Shown one piece after another: positions 25,679 to 34,830 of a stretch of 48,478 nt of DNA (its first letter is position 1; every line of letters starts with the position of its first letter). Source of the stretch: Lachnospiraceae bacterium (GTDB lineage: Bacteria > Bacillota > Clostridia > Lachnospirales > Lachnospiraceae); contig JAILEQ010000116.1 in NCBI GenBank assembly GCA_024687305.1, positions 1 through 48,478 of the forward strand, written 5' to 3'. The notes beneath the pieces were generated by a model. The model had not been told where the DNA came from, ran no database searches, and saw only the letters and a list, made by a program, of their open reading frames with translations. A program made the position numbers and the translations under genes.

Positions 25679-26160
25679 CTGTTCTTTATCTTGTTTAACA
25701 GTCCTTCCGCGTTGATTATCTTCTGCATAAACTCGGGGAAAGGCTGTCCTTTAAACGATTCACCGGTTGTTTTGTCATAAATGATACCGTTGTCAAAATC
25801 AACCTCTACTTCATCACCGTTATTGATCGCGATAGAAGCTTCTTTACACTCCATTATCGGAAGACCGATATTGATCGAATTTCTGTAAAAGATACGTGCG
25901 AATGTTTCCGCTATAACACAACTTACACCGCTTGCCTTTATTGAAATGGGTGCATGTTCTCTGGATGAACCGCATCCGAAATTCTTCGTGGCAACAATGA
26001 TATCGCCTTTCTTTACATTTTTGACAAAATCTTTATCGATATCTTCCATACAGTGAGTCGCCAATTCGGCCGGATCGGACGAATTGAGATATCTTGCGGG
26101 AATAATAACATCGGTATCAACATTATCGCCGTATTTAAAAACTTTTCCGCATGCTTTCAT
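25675..26160 (-). CDS. leuD: 3-isopropylmalate dehydratase small subunit
   Basis: LeuD is the small subunit of isopropylmalate isomerase, which moves the hydroxyl group of isopropylmalate in leucine synthesis. The 161-residue length, the [18 protein letters not shown] motif and [13 protein letters not shown] fit the compact archaeal/clostridial form. It lies 31 bases after leuC with AAAGGA upstream. It ends in overlapping stop codons with the convergent phosphatase gene, and no terminator is visible there. Confidence 0.95.
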   Translation of the reverse strand: MKACGKVFKYGDNVDTDVIIPARYLNSSDPAELATHCMEDIDKDFVKNVKKGDIIVATKNFGCGSSREHAPISIKASGVSCVIAETFARIFYRNSINIGLPIMECKEASIAINNGDEVEVDFDNGIIYDKTTGESFKGQPFPEFMQKIINAEGLLNKIKNS

Positions 26161-26191
26161 GATACTAATTCCTTTCTGAATTTCGAAATCT

Positions 26192-27448
26192 TTATACAGG
26201 GGATGCTATATAGCCTTTGACCGCACTCTCTGCGGCAACGGCGGGACTGGCAAGATATATCTCACTGGTAACATCGCCCATTCTTCCGACAAAGTTTCTG
26301 TTTGTTGTCGATACACATTTTTCGCCCTTAGCCAAAACGCCCATATAGCCGCCGAGACAAGGACCGCATGTGGGTGTTGATACAACACCGCCGGCTTCGA
26401 TAAATATATTTACAAGACCCTCGGCGATAGCCTGAAGGTAAATACTTTGAGTAGCCGGAATAACGATAAGTCTTAAATTATCGGCAACCGTTCTTCCTTT
26501 TAAAATTTCTGCGGCCGTTCTTAAGTCCTCTATACGTCCGTTTGTACATGAACCTATAACAACCTGATCGATCTTTATCTTTTCATCGATCTCGTCTATG
26601 GTCTTTGTATTCTCGGGAAGATGAGGAAAAGCGATGGTAGGTCTGATTGTCGAAAGATCGATCGTATACTCTTCGTCGTACTCGGCATCCTCATCCGCCT
26701 CGTATATTTTAAAATCACGTTTGGAATGTTCTTTCATGTAAGCGATCGCCAAATCGTCTACAGGGAAAATACCGTTTTTCGCACCTGCCTCAATCGCCAT
26801 ATTGGCAACGGTAAATCTGTCATCCATCGTCAGGTTTTTAATGCCTTCACCGACAAATTCCATCGACTTGTAAAGTGCGCCGTCAACACCGATCATCCCG
26901 ATAATGTGAAGGATAAGATCTTTACCCGAAATATACTTCGACGGTTTTCCGACAATATTGAACTTTATTGCGGAAGGTACTTTAAACCACGCCTTTCCCG
27001 TTGCCATTCCGGCAGCCATGTCCGTGCTTCCGACACCCGTGGAAAAGGCTCCCAGAGCCCCGTAGGTGCAGGTATGCGAATCGGCGCCTATTATAACGTC
27101 TCCGGCAACAGTAAGGCCTTTCTCGGGCAAAAGAGCATGCTCTATTCCCATTCGTCCGACTTCAAAATAATTGGTGATCTTATTTTTTAACGCAAATTCT
27201 CTTACGCACTTGCAATGTTCCGCACTTTTAATATCCTTGTTGGGAACAAAGTGATCGGGAACAAGTGCGATCTTGTCTTTATCAAAGATCTCGGTAAGAT
27301 TCATCTTTTCCATCTCTTTGATCGCAACGGGGCTCGTAATATCGTTTCCCAGAACAAGATCGAGATCCGCCTCGATAAGCTGACCTGCGACAACACTGTC
27401 AAGGCCCGCATGAGCGGCAAGTATCTTCTGAGTCATTGTCATAGCCAT
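26192..27448 (-). CDS. leuC: 3-isopropylmalate dehydratase large subunit
   Basis: LeuC carries the 4Fe-4S cluster of isopropylmalate isomerase. The 418-residue protein is of the shorter, clostridial type. Cysteine ligands are visible in IGSCTNGR and in [10 protein letters not shown], and [13 protein letters not shown] marks the substrate region. An AGGAGG site precedes the start. It follows the cysK-like gene by 17 bases and precedes leuD. leuA and leuB are not in this window. Homoaconitase-type activity in the same family cannot be excluded. Confidence 0.95.
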   Translation of the reverse strand: MAMTMTQKILAAHAGLDSVVAGQLIEADLDLVLGNDITSPVAIKEMEKMNLTEIFDKDKIALVPDHFVPNKDIKSAEHCKCVREFALKNKITNYFEVGRMGIEHALLPEKGLTVAGDVIIGADSHTCTYGALGAFSTGVGSTDMAAGMATGKAWFKVPSAIKFNIVGKPSKYISGKDLILHIIGMIGVDGALYKSMEFVGEGIKNLTMDDRFTVANMAIEAGAKNGIFPVDDLAIAYMKEHSKRDFKIYEADEDAEYDEEYTIDLSTIRPTIAFPHLPENTKTIDEIDEKIKIDQVVIGSCTNGRIEDLRTAAEILKGRTVADNLRLIVIPATQSIYLQAIAEGLVNIFIEAGGVVSTPTCGPCLGGYMGVLAKGEKCVSTTNRNFVGRMGDVTSEIYLASPAVAAESAVKGYIASPV

Positions 27449-27465
27449 GTTTACTGTCCTCCTAA

Positions 27466-28401
27466 TCAGTCTCCTTCAAAAAGCGGAGTTGAAAAATATC
27501 TTTCAGCGGTATCGGGCAAAACGGTTACAACAGTCTTGCCACTTCCGAGTTTCATTGCCAGCTTTATAGCTGCGGCAACGTTTGTCCCCGACGAAATACC
27601 GCACATCAGGCCCTCTTTCTTGGCCAGATCCTTTGCGGTGTTTATAGCTTCTTCATCGGTAACTATATAAATATCATCATATATTTCCAGATCAAGATTT
27701 TTCGGAACTATACCGTCACCTATTCCCATCTGAAGATGAGTTCCTATGTTTCCGCCTGCAAGAATGGCGGCATTTTCGGGTTCAACGGCCCAAATCACGA
27801 TATTGGGATTTTGAGCTTTCAAAGTCTGCCCTATTCCCGATATCGTTCCTCCCGTTCCTATACCCGAACAAAATCCGTCTATGGGACCGGCAACCTGTTC
27901 AAGTATCTCAAGTCCGGTATGATGTTTATGTACCAAAGGATTATTGGGATTTTCAAACTGCTGAGGAATGTAAACCCGCTTATCTTCAGCCGCCATATCT
28001 AACGCGGTCTTAAGACATTTGTCCATACACTCGCCAATGTTTCCCTCATCTTTTATAAGAATGACTTCAGCACCGTAATGCTTTACGAGCATTCTTCTTT
28101 CTTCACTGACGGAATCGGGCATGATAATGATCGTTTTATATCCCATGACCGCTCCGCAAAGAGCCAGCCCTATGCCCTGATTGCCGCTCGTAGGTTCAAC
28201 TATTATCGTGTCATCCTTAACCTCACCGGCATCTATGGCCTTTTTAAGCATATTGTATGCCGTTCTGGTTTTAATGGATCCGCCGACATTAAGGCCTTCG
28301 TATTTGACAAGTACATCGGCAGCTCCTTTGGGTACCATTCTATTACTTAATTTAACCATCGGAGTATGTCCGATGGCTTCCAAAACATTTTCGTATACCA
28401 T
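27466..28401 (-). CDS. cysK: PLP-dependent cysteine synthase family protein
   Basis: By family this makes cysteine from O-acetylserine and sulfide. The 311-residue protein starts [14 protein letters not shown] and has the pyridoxal lysine K44 in GGSIKTR and the phosphate loop GTGGT (182-186). Two motif changes are visible: GGSIKTR in place of the common GGSVKDR, and TSGNQG (71-76) in place of TSGNTG in the substrate loop. They raise doubt about the exact substrate. I start it at the ATG at 28401, which matches homologues, though there is no Shine-Dalgarno site. The ilvC terminator ends four bases before it. leuC and leuD follow in the same direction. Confidence 0.82.
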   Translation of the reverse strand: MVYENVLEAIGHTPMVKLSNRMVPKGAADVLVKYEGLNVGGSIKTRTAYNMLKKAIDAGEVKDDTIIVEPTSGNQGIGLALCGAVMGYKTIIIMPDSVSEERRMLVKHYGAEVILIKDEGNIGECMDKCLKTALDMAAEDKRVYIPQQFENPNNPLVHKHHTGLEILEQVAGPIDGFCSGIGTGGTISGIGQTLKAQNPNIVIWAVEPENAAILAGGNIGTHLQMGIGDGIVPKNLDLEIYDDIYIVTDEEAINTAKDLAKKEGLMCGISSGTNVAAAIKLAMKLGSGKTVVTVLPDTAERYFSTPLFEGD

Positions 28402-28403
28402 AT

Positions 28404-28435
28404 GAAAAAAATAAGGGGACCGCAAAGGTCCCCTT
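28404..28435 (-). terminator. Intrinsic terminator of ilvC, abutting cysK
   Basis: AAGGGGACC pairs with GGTCCCCTT across a five-base loop, followed by ATTTTTTTC on the minus strand. The T-tract ends three bases before the cysK ATG. Confidence 0.92.
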
Positions 28436-28443
28436 GCCCTTCA

Positions 28444-29475
<1,032 letters not shown>

Positions 29476-29516
29476 CTAAAAAAATGATTAAAAATATATT
29501 TATCTTACGTATTTTG

Positions 29517-30017
29517 TTACGGAAGGTAAGTAACGTTCTCAATACCTCTTCCAAGACCTGCGATACCCGTTCTGGCAAGCTCGAGTATCTCATATCCTTC
29601 AAGAAGTCCTAAAAATGCGTCGATCTTTTCCTGATCGCCGGTTAGTTCGATAATAAGTGTCTTGGGACCCACATCGATTATATTTGCGCGGAAAATATCT
29701 GCCATGGCAATAACGCCCTGTCTGTTGGCAGCCTCAGCCTTAACTTTGATGAGCGCAAGTTCTCTGTATACGGATTTTCCGGGTTCCAGCACTTTTATGT
29801 CTTTAACGTCGATAAGCTTAGCCACCTGTTTCTCGATCTGTTCAAGAACATCGGCATCTCCCGAGGCAACTATGGTGATCCTGGTATATTTTGGATCGGC
29901 GGTAACGCCTGCGGTAATGCTCTCAATATTATATCCGCGTCTTGAAAAAAGACCCGAAATACGGCTAAGTACACCTGATGTATTGTCTACAATAAGCTGA
30001 AATACTTTCTTTTGCAT
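29517..30017 (-). CDS. ilvN: Acetolactate synthase small subunit, copy next to ilvC
   Basis: This 166-residue regulatory subunit binds valine through an N-terminal ACT domain (VDNTSGVLSRISGLFSRRGYNI, cited in part) and activates the catalytic subunit through a C-terminal domain ending ILELARTGIAGLGRG. It is the more typical of the two small subunits here. It has its own promoter and no catalytic subunit beside it, so it must share IlvB with the other small subunit or serve another large subunit elsewhere. Confidence 0.94.
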   Translation of the reverse strand: MQKKVFQLIVDNTSGVLSRISGLFSRRGYNIESITAGVTADPKYTRITIVASGDADVLEQIEKQVAKLIDVKDIKVLEPGKSVYRELALIKVKAEAANRQGVIAMADIFRANIIDVGPKTLIIELTGDQEKIDAFLGLLEGYEILELARTGIAGLGRGIENVTYLP

Positions 30018-30046
30018 AAATATACCTCTTTTTATACGCTTGTATC

Positions 30047-30075
30047 ATTGTATACATAGCATATCTAAAAGTCAA
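30047..30075 (-). promoter_or_regulatory. Promoter of ilvN-ilvC with GTATACAAT element
   Basis: TTGACT and TACAAT lie 17 bases apart on the minus strand. The -10 sits within ATGTATACAATGATAC, which closely matches the operator-like sequence at the citrate synthase promoter at 36294-36315. Confidence 0.72.
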
Positions 30076-30106
30076 CAAAAATACTTTACTTCGCTAATTC
30101 GAAAAA

Positions 30107-30595
30107 TCATGCTTCCGTATCGTTGCATTTGGGAAGTGCGAGCGTTCCGGTACGTGCGACTTCAACAACGGGTATCCCGGATAGCATAGATCTGAATACA
30201 GCGATCTTTTCGGGCGTGTCACATATCTGCATCATGATATGGTTTTTGGACATGTCCACTATCTCGGCGGAACATATCTCACATATCTCAAGTATGTCTT
30301 TACGGTTATTCTTGTTGTATTTGACTTTTATGAGCATCATTTCCCTCGAGATCGACTGCTCTTCCATAAAAGTCTTGACCTTGATGACATCAAGCTTTTT
30401 ATTTAACTGCTTTTCGATCTGTTCAAGAGTTCTCTCATCTCCCGAACTTACTATGGTCATATTGGATACTTCGGGATCGAAAGTCTCACCAACGACCAGT
30501 GAATCGATATTAAAACACCTTCTTGCGAAAAGACCGGATACTTTACTTAAAACACCTGATCTGTTTTCTACCATTACGGAATATATCTTTTTCAT
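30107..30595 (-). CDS. ilvN: Acetolactate synthase small subunit, copy next to ilvB
   Basis: A second, more divergent small subunit of 162 residues. The ACT motif reads VENRSGVLSKVSGLF, and the C-terminus ends VVEVARTGTLALP with a short acidic tail. It is translated right after ilvB: GAAAGG lies six bases before the ATG at 30595, while the ATG at 30601 touches that site and overlaps the ilvB stop. It is the expected partner of IlvB by position. Differences from the other copy suggest a different effector response. Confidence 0.92.
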   Translation of the reverse strand: MKKIYSVMVENRSGVLSKVSGLFARRCFNIDSLVVGETFDPEVSNMTIVSSGDERTLEQIEKQLNKKLDVIKVKTFMEEQSISREMMLIKVKYNKNNRKDILEICEICSAEIVDMSKNHIMMQICDTPEKIAVFRSMLSGIPVVEVARTGTLALPKCNDTEA

Positions 30596-30597
30596 GA

Positions 30598-32214
30598 TCA
30601 TCCTTTCACCACATCTTTGGGGTTGATCATAACCTCCATGATGCCGGGATTTTTTGATTCCAAAAACTTGTCGATCAAAGGAAGTTCTTTGTCGAGAGTT
30701 ACTTTGTAATAATCGAAATCATAAGCTTTTGCAAGAAGCTCAAGATTGGGATAATCGTTAAGTTCGACCACCGAATAATTGTCGTTGTAGGTATAATGCT
30801 GATACTCTCTTACCATTCCAAGATAACCGTTCTTGAACACGACTATCTTTACATTGGCATTTTCCTGTTTGATCGTAGCCAATTCACACATTGACATCTG
30901 AAATGAACCGTCGCCACAGACCGCAATGACCTGTTTTGAGGGATTGGCAAGTTTTGCGCCCAAAGCTGCGGGAATCGAATATCCCATGGTACCCATACCG
31001 CCGCTTGTCAAAAACTTACCTTTTTTAACAACATGATAAGCACAGCTCCATATCTGATTCTGGCCGACATCGGCAACATATACTCCGTCATCTTTCATCT
31101 TATCCGACAAAGTTTCAATAAATTCCTTGGGATCGACATAATCCGAAACGGGGAATCTGCTGTCTTTTAATGTTTTCTTGTATTCATTTAAAGTATCGAT
31201 CCATGAAAGAGAATTGATCTTAATGTCTGCGGCATTGAGATCTGTGAATATTGCCTTGGCATCACCGACTATAGGAATGGTGGGGCCGCAGTTCTTTCCG
31301 ATTTCGGCGGGATCGACATCCATATGGATGAGAACCTTATTATCGGTCAAAAAGTCCGGCTGGTTGACAGCTCTGTCGGCAACTCTCGCACCGGCCATGA
31401 TGAGAGTATCACACTCAGCCATAGCCTTGTTGGCATAAGGTTTTCCGTTGTTTCCGACCATACCGAAATACAAGGGGTGTTTCGTAGGCATCGCACCTAT
31501 ACCCATCATCGTCGAAACAACCGGAATATTGTTCTTTTCAACAAATTTAAGCAGTTCTTTCTGCGCATCCGATAATGCTATTCCTCCGCCAACGCATATA
31601 AGGGGTTTTTTAGCCTTTTCAAGCGCGCTTAAAAGTTTCTTTATCTGATTTGCGTTGCCTTTGACGGTGGGCTTATATGTCCGCATAGCGACTTCTTTGG
31701 GATATTCGAATTTTTTAACGGTCGCATTCTGAATATCAATGGGAACATCGATAAGTACGGGGCCTTTTCTTCCGGTAGATGCTATATGAAAGGCTTCTTT
31801 AAATATTCTGGGAATATCATTTACGTCTTTTACAAGATAACTGTATTTTACAAAGCTCTCAGCCGCGCCTGTAACATCGGCTTCCTGAAATACATCTGAG
31901 CCGAGCAGATTTGAATTAACCTGTCCTGTAATGCATACAAGCGGTATAGAGTCAGCAAAAGCAGTAGCGATACCCGTTAAAAGGTTGGTCGCACCGGGTC
32001 CTGAGGTAACTGCACAAACACCCACCTTACCTGTAGTACGGGCAAGACCGCTTGCCATATGCGCTGCACTTTGCTCTGTACGGACAAGAACTGTCTTAAT
32101 GACGGAATCGACTATGGAATTGTAAAAAGGGCATATGGCTACGCCCGGATATCCAAAAACATAATCAACTTTTTCGGCTTCCAAACATTTAATGATGGCA
32201 TCTGCTCCGTTCAT
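30598..32214 (-). CDS. ilvB: Acetolactate synthase large subunit
   Basis: IlvB condenses pyruvate with pyruvate or 2-ketobutyrate, using thiamine diphosphate and FAD, as the first common step in branched-chain amino acid synthesis. The 538-residue protein has the catalytic glutamate E47 in VRTEQSAAH, GSGVA-type FAD region features, and the thiamine motif from GDGSFQMS to KNGYLGMV. It is slightly short for the family but complete. AGGAG precedes the start. It has a promoter and a short structured leader upstream and is followed by a small subunit gene. Confidence 0.96.
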   Translation of the reverse strand: MNGADAIIKCLEAEKVDYVFGYPGVAICPFYNSIVDSVIKTVLVRTEQSAAHMASGLARTTGKVGVCAVTSGPGATNLLTGIATAFADSIPLVCITGQVNSNLLGSDVFQEADVTGAAESFVKYSYLVKDVNDIPRIFKEAFHIASTGRKGPVLIDVPIDIQNATVKKFEYPKEVAMRTYKPTVKGNANQIKKLLSALEKAKKPLICVGGGIALSDAQKELLKFVEKNNIPVVSTMMGIGAMPTKHPLYFGMVGNNGKPYANKAMAECDTLIMAGARVADRAVNQPDFLTDNKVLIHMDVDPAEIGKNCGPTIPIVGDAKAIFTDLNAADIKINSLSWIDTLNEYKKTLKDSRFPVSDYVDPKEFIETLSDKMKDDGVYVADVGQNQIWSCAYHVVKKGKFLTSGGMGTMGYSIPAALGAKLANPSKQVIAVCGDGSFQMSMCELATIKQENANVKIVVFKNGYLGMVREYQHYTYNDNYSVVELNDYPNLELLAKAYDFDYYKVTLDKELPLIDKFLESKNPGIMEVMINPKDVVKG

Positions 32215-32229
32215 TAAGTCTCCTTATAA

Positions 32230-32302
32230 ATATCCGTTTTGAATTGGCAAAAATGTCACGGATATGTAACGATCAAAAAAGTTTTTTTCTAATCGCTGTT
32301 AA
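32230..32302 (-). promoter_or_regulatory. Short structured leader of ilvB
   Basis: The predicted 5' leader is about 85 bases. It holds two inverted repeats: an AT-rich one, CGAT...ATCG around A and T runs, and a clear eight-base stem, ATATCCGT against ACGGATAT (32230-32237 and 32258-32265), just before the ribosome binding site. It is too short for a T-box and shows no leader peptide with branched-chain codons. Confidence 0.45.
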
Positions 32303-32308
32303 CAATGA

Positions 32309-32338
32309 ATTTTAGCACACTAAAGTTACAATGTGCAA
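32309..32338 (-). promoter_or_regulatory. Promoter of ilvB-ilvN
   Basis: TTGCAC and TAAAAT lie 18 bases apart on the minus strand, about 95 bases upstream of the ilvB start. Confidence 0.6.
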
Positions 32339-32356
32339 CAAAATATGGCACTTTTA

Positions 32357-32385
32357 TTGTTTTTTTATGCTAATTGTGGTAAGTT
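32357..32385 (+). promoter_or_regulatory. Possible promoter of the lipoprotein gene
   Basis: TTGTTT and TAAGTT are 17 bases apart. Both hexamers are imperfect, so this is a weak call. Confidence 0.35.
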
Positions 32386-32415
32386 AACTAAGGATTCTCA
32401 TTGGAGGTATTATTT

Positions 32416-32886
32416 TTGAAACGCAGATTATTTATAATTCTCATATCTATTGTAACGATAATTGTTTCTTTATGCGGATGCGGCGGTGAATACGAAGACT
32501 ATTCCGATTATAAAAAACAGATGGAAAATTTCTTCGAAAGCGTGACCAAACTCGACGAACAGATGAACGATCTCAATCCCGAAGACGACAATTCGATCGA
32601 CGATCTTTTTCAATTACTCGACGAACTTGAAGAACAGTTTAAATACTTTTCCGAAATTGAAGTTCCCGAACAATACAAAGTCACCGAATCTCTTGCCGAT
32701 GAATCATATGAATACATGAAGGAAGCAAACGAATACTTCAGACAGTCATTTTCGGAGAACTCATACAACGAATTTACTCTTGAAGCGGCTTATGAGTGCT
32801 ACTCAAGAGCCAACAAGAGAATGCATTACGTGATCGACATCATTCACGGAAAGCTTCCGGAAGACGAAAATGTAACATTTGAATAA
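32416..32886 (+). CDS. Small lipoprotein, helical, function unknown
   Basis: This 156-residue protein starts with a lipoprotein signal: KRR, a hydrophobic run, then LCGC with C22 as the likely lipidated cysteine. The mature part is acidic and helical (EDYSDYKKQMENFF, then DELEEQF, then a tyrosine-rich C-terminus) with no family I recognise. I choose the TTG at 32416, because GGAGGT lies seven bases upstream; the upstream in-frame TTG at 32401 would put that site inside the gene. It is a single-gene unit, divergent from ilvB and convergent with icd, with a perfect palindromic terminator between. Confidence 0.82.
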   Translation: MKRRLFIILISIVTIIVSLCGCGGEYEDYSDYKKQMENFFESVTKLDEQMNDLNPEDDNSIDDLFQLLDELEEQFKYFSEIEVPEQYKVTESLADESYEYMKEANEYFRQSFSENSYNEFTLEAAYECYSRANKRMHYVIDIIHGKLPEDENVTFE

Positions 32887-32904
32887 TTTTATAAAGATAT
32901 AAAT

Positions 32905-32940
32905 GTAAAAAGAAGCCGTTTCGAAACGGCTTCTTTTTAC
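32905..32940. terminator. Perfect palindromic bidirectional terminator
   Basis: Thirty-six bases form a perfect palindrome centred on TTTCGAAA, with GAAGCCG arms and A and T tracts at each end. It works in both directions, ending the lipoprotein gene on one strand and icd on the other. Confidence 0.93.
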
Positions 32941-32951
32941 TAAGGCGTCTA

Positions 32952-34148
32952 TTATAATCTTGATCTTATGGCTGCAAAGAATTCCTTCGTATTGACAGCC
33001 TTTACATCCTTATTTGTACAGATCCTCGTAAGATCCGGAGTCATAACACCCGATTCGATCGTGTCTATAACGGCCTTTTCAAGTCTTTCTCCGAATGCCG
33101 CAAGCTCTTTGTTACCGTCAAGCTCACCGCGCTTCTTAAACGCTCCGCTCCATGCAAATATCGTGGCAACGGGGTTTGTCTTGGGTTCTTCACCCTCAAG
33201 ATATCTGTAGTAGTGTTTCTGAACCGTACCGTGTGCGGCTTCATACTCAAATACACCCTTAGGCGATACGAGAACGCTGGTCATCATGGAAAGTGAACCG
33301 AATGCCGAAGAAACCATATCACTCATAACATCGCCGTCATAGTTCTTGCATGCCCAGATAAAGCCGCCTTCGGTCTTCATGACTCTTGCAACCGCATCGT
33401 CGATAAGAGTATAGAAATATTCTATACCGGCTTTCTCAAAGCGCTCTTTGTACTCCTGCTCATAAAGATCGGCGAAGATATCCTTAAATGTATGATCGTA
33501 TTTCTTAGAGATCGTATCTTTTGTGGCAAACCAGAGATCCTGCTTGGTCTCAAGCGCATAATCAAAACATGCATGAGCAAAGCTCTCTATGGATGCCGTA
33601 GTGTTATGGATACCCTGTATGATACCGGGGCCTTTGAACTCGTGTATGACTTCTTTGGTTACCGTTCCGTCTTCGGCAGTAAATACAAGTTCCGCTTTTC
33701 CCGCGCCGGGAACTTTGATCTCGACATTCTTGTAAACATCGCCGTAGGCGTGTCTGGCAAGCGTTATCGGCTTTTTCCAGCAGGAAACGACAGGATCGAT
33801 ACCCTTTACTACAATGGGAGCTCTGAAAACAGTACCGTCAAGTATCGACCTGATGGTTCCGTTGGGGCTCTTCCACATCTCTTTAAGATCGTATTCCTTT
33901 ACTCTTGCGGCATTGGGCGTGATAGTTGCACACTTGACCGCAACACCGTATTTAAGTGTCGCCAAAGCGCTTTCTTTGGTGACTTCATCATCAGTTTCAT
34001 TTCTGTGTTTTAAACCAAGATCGTAATACTCTGTCTTAAGATCCACATAAGGAAGAATAAGTTCATCCTTGATCATCTGCCAGAGGATCCTTGTCATCTC
34101 ATCTCCGTCCATCTCAACTATCGGAACGGACATAGTTATCTTACTCAT
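32952..34148 (-). CDS. icd: NADP-dependent isocitrate dehydrogenase
   Basis: Oxidises isocitrate to 2-oxoglutarate, the step that feeds glutamate synthesis. The 398-residue protein is of the type II, eukaryote-like kind: [16 protein letters not shown] at the N-terminus, [16 protein letters not shown] for isocitrate binding, [10 protein letters not shown] with metal-binding aspartates, and [16 protein letters not shown]. It is the last gene of the citrate synthase-GntR-icd unit; its start overlaps the regulator by eight bases, with GGGAGG nine bases upstream. Aconitase is not in this window. Confidence 0.96.
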   Translation of the reverse strand: MSKITMSVPIVEMDGDEMTRILWQMIKDELILPYVDLKTEYYDLGLKHRNETDDEVTKESALATLKYGVAVKCATITPNAARVKEYDLKEMWKSPNGTIRSILDGTVFRAPIVVKGIDPVVSCWKKPITLARHAYGDVYKNVEIKVPGAGKAELVFTAEDGTVTKEVIHEFKGPGIIQGIHNTTASIESFAHACFDYALETKQDLWFATKDTISKKYDHTFKDIFADLYEQEYKERFEKAGIEYFYTLIDDAVARVMKTEGGFIWACKNYDGDVMSDMVSSAFGSLSMMTSVLVSPKGVFEYEAAHGTVQKHYYRYLEGEEPKTNPVATIFAWSGAFKKRGELDGNKELAAFGERLEKAVIDTIESGVMTPDLTRICTNKDVKAVNTKEFFAAIRSRL

Positions 34149-34830
34149 TGGAATATGCCTCCCTTAAACCGTTTTTGACCATGTTTTCGTATGCTTTATG
34201 AACGTGCAGCGTTGCAAGCTCGTCGGCAAGTTTTGCGTTCTTGTCGCGGATTGCTTCGTAAATGCCCTGATGTTCGGCATTGCATGCGATCGAACGTTCC
34301 ACCGTCGAAAGAGTTTTCTTTCTGACTCTCATGACATATTGATGATAATCACGAAGATTGTGCTCCAAAAGCTTTGAATGACAGGCTTCGTACATTATCT
34401 CGTGAAATCTTGAATCGAGTTCCGACATCTGCTCAAAATGCCCTCTTTCGGCGTGGAACTTTGCAAGATATATGTTTTCTTCCATTTCCTCGAGCTGTTC
34501 CTTTGTGATATGCTCACACGCCCATGCTGCACAAAGCCCTTCAAGCTTGGACCTTATCATGTAGATGTCTTTGACATCGTCCATCGTGATACCCGTAACA
34601 TAGGCACCTTTGTTGGGAATGATCTGAATAAGTCCTTCGAGCTCAAGCTGCCTGAAAGCTTCTCTCACCGGAGTTCTCGAAACACCGAGTTCTTCTCCGA
34701 TGGCTATCTCTTTAAGTTCATCATTCTCACGATATTTGCCGGACAATATGTCTTCTCTGACTTTATTGAAAACTCTGCCGCGAAGCGAATATTTGTCGGT
34801 CACTTCCTGCTTTAAATCGTATTCTTGCAT
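34141..34830 (-). CDS. GntR-family regulator, FadR/FCD type
   Basis: A 229-residue DNA-binding repressor or activator. The winged helix-turn-helix covers about residues 15-80, with [21 protein letters not shown], given in part, as the recognition region. The C-terminal FCD domain has helices and histidines ([34 protein letters not shown]) that in this family bind a metal and a carboxylate such as citrate. It lies between the citrate synthase and icd genes and overlaps both. A likely operator is present at 36294-36315, so it may sense citrate or a related acid and control its own operon. That is inference. Confidence 0.9.
   Translation of the reverse strand: MQEYDLKQEVTDKYSLRGRVFNKVREDILSGKYRENDELKEIAIGEELGVSRTPVREAFRQLELEGLIQIIPNKGAYVTGITMDDVKDIYMIRSKLEGLCAAWACEHITKEQLEEMEENIYLAKFHAERGHFEQMSELDSRFHEIMYEACHSKLLEHNLRDYHQYVMRVRKKTLSTVERSIACNAEHQGIYEAIRDKNAKLADELATLHVHKAYENMVKNGLREAYSNE

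Noticed and set aside
26206..26388. Small minus-strand frame inside leuC
   Set aside because: It is an out-of-frame reading of a conserved part of leuC with no start site of its own.
32215..32400. T-box riboswitch ahead of ilvB
   Set aside because: The leader from the predicted promoter is about 85 bases, and no T-box antiterminator element or specifier stem is visible.
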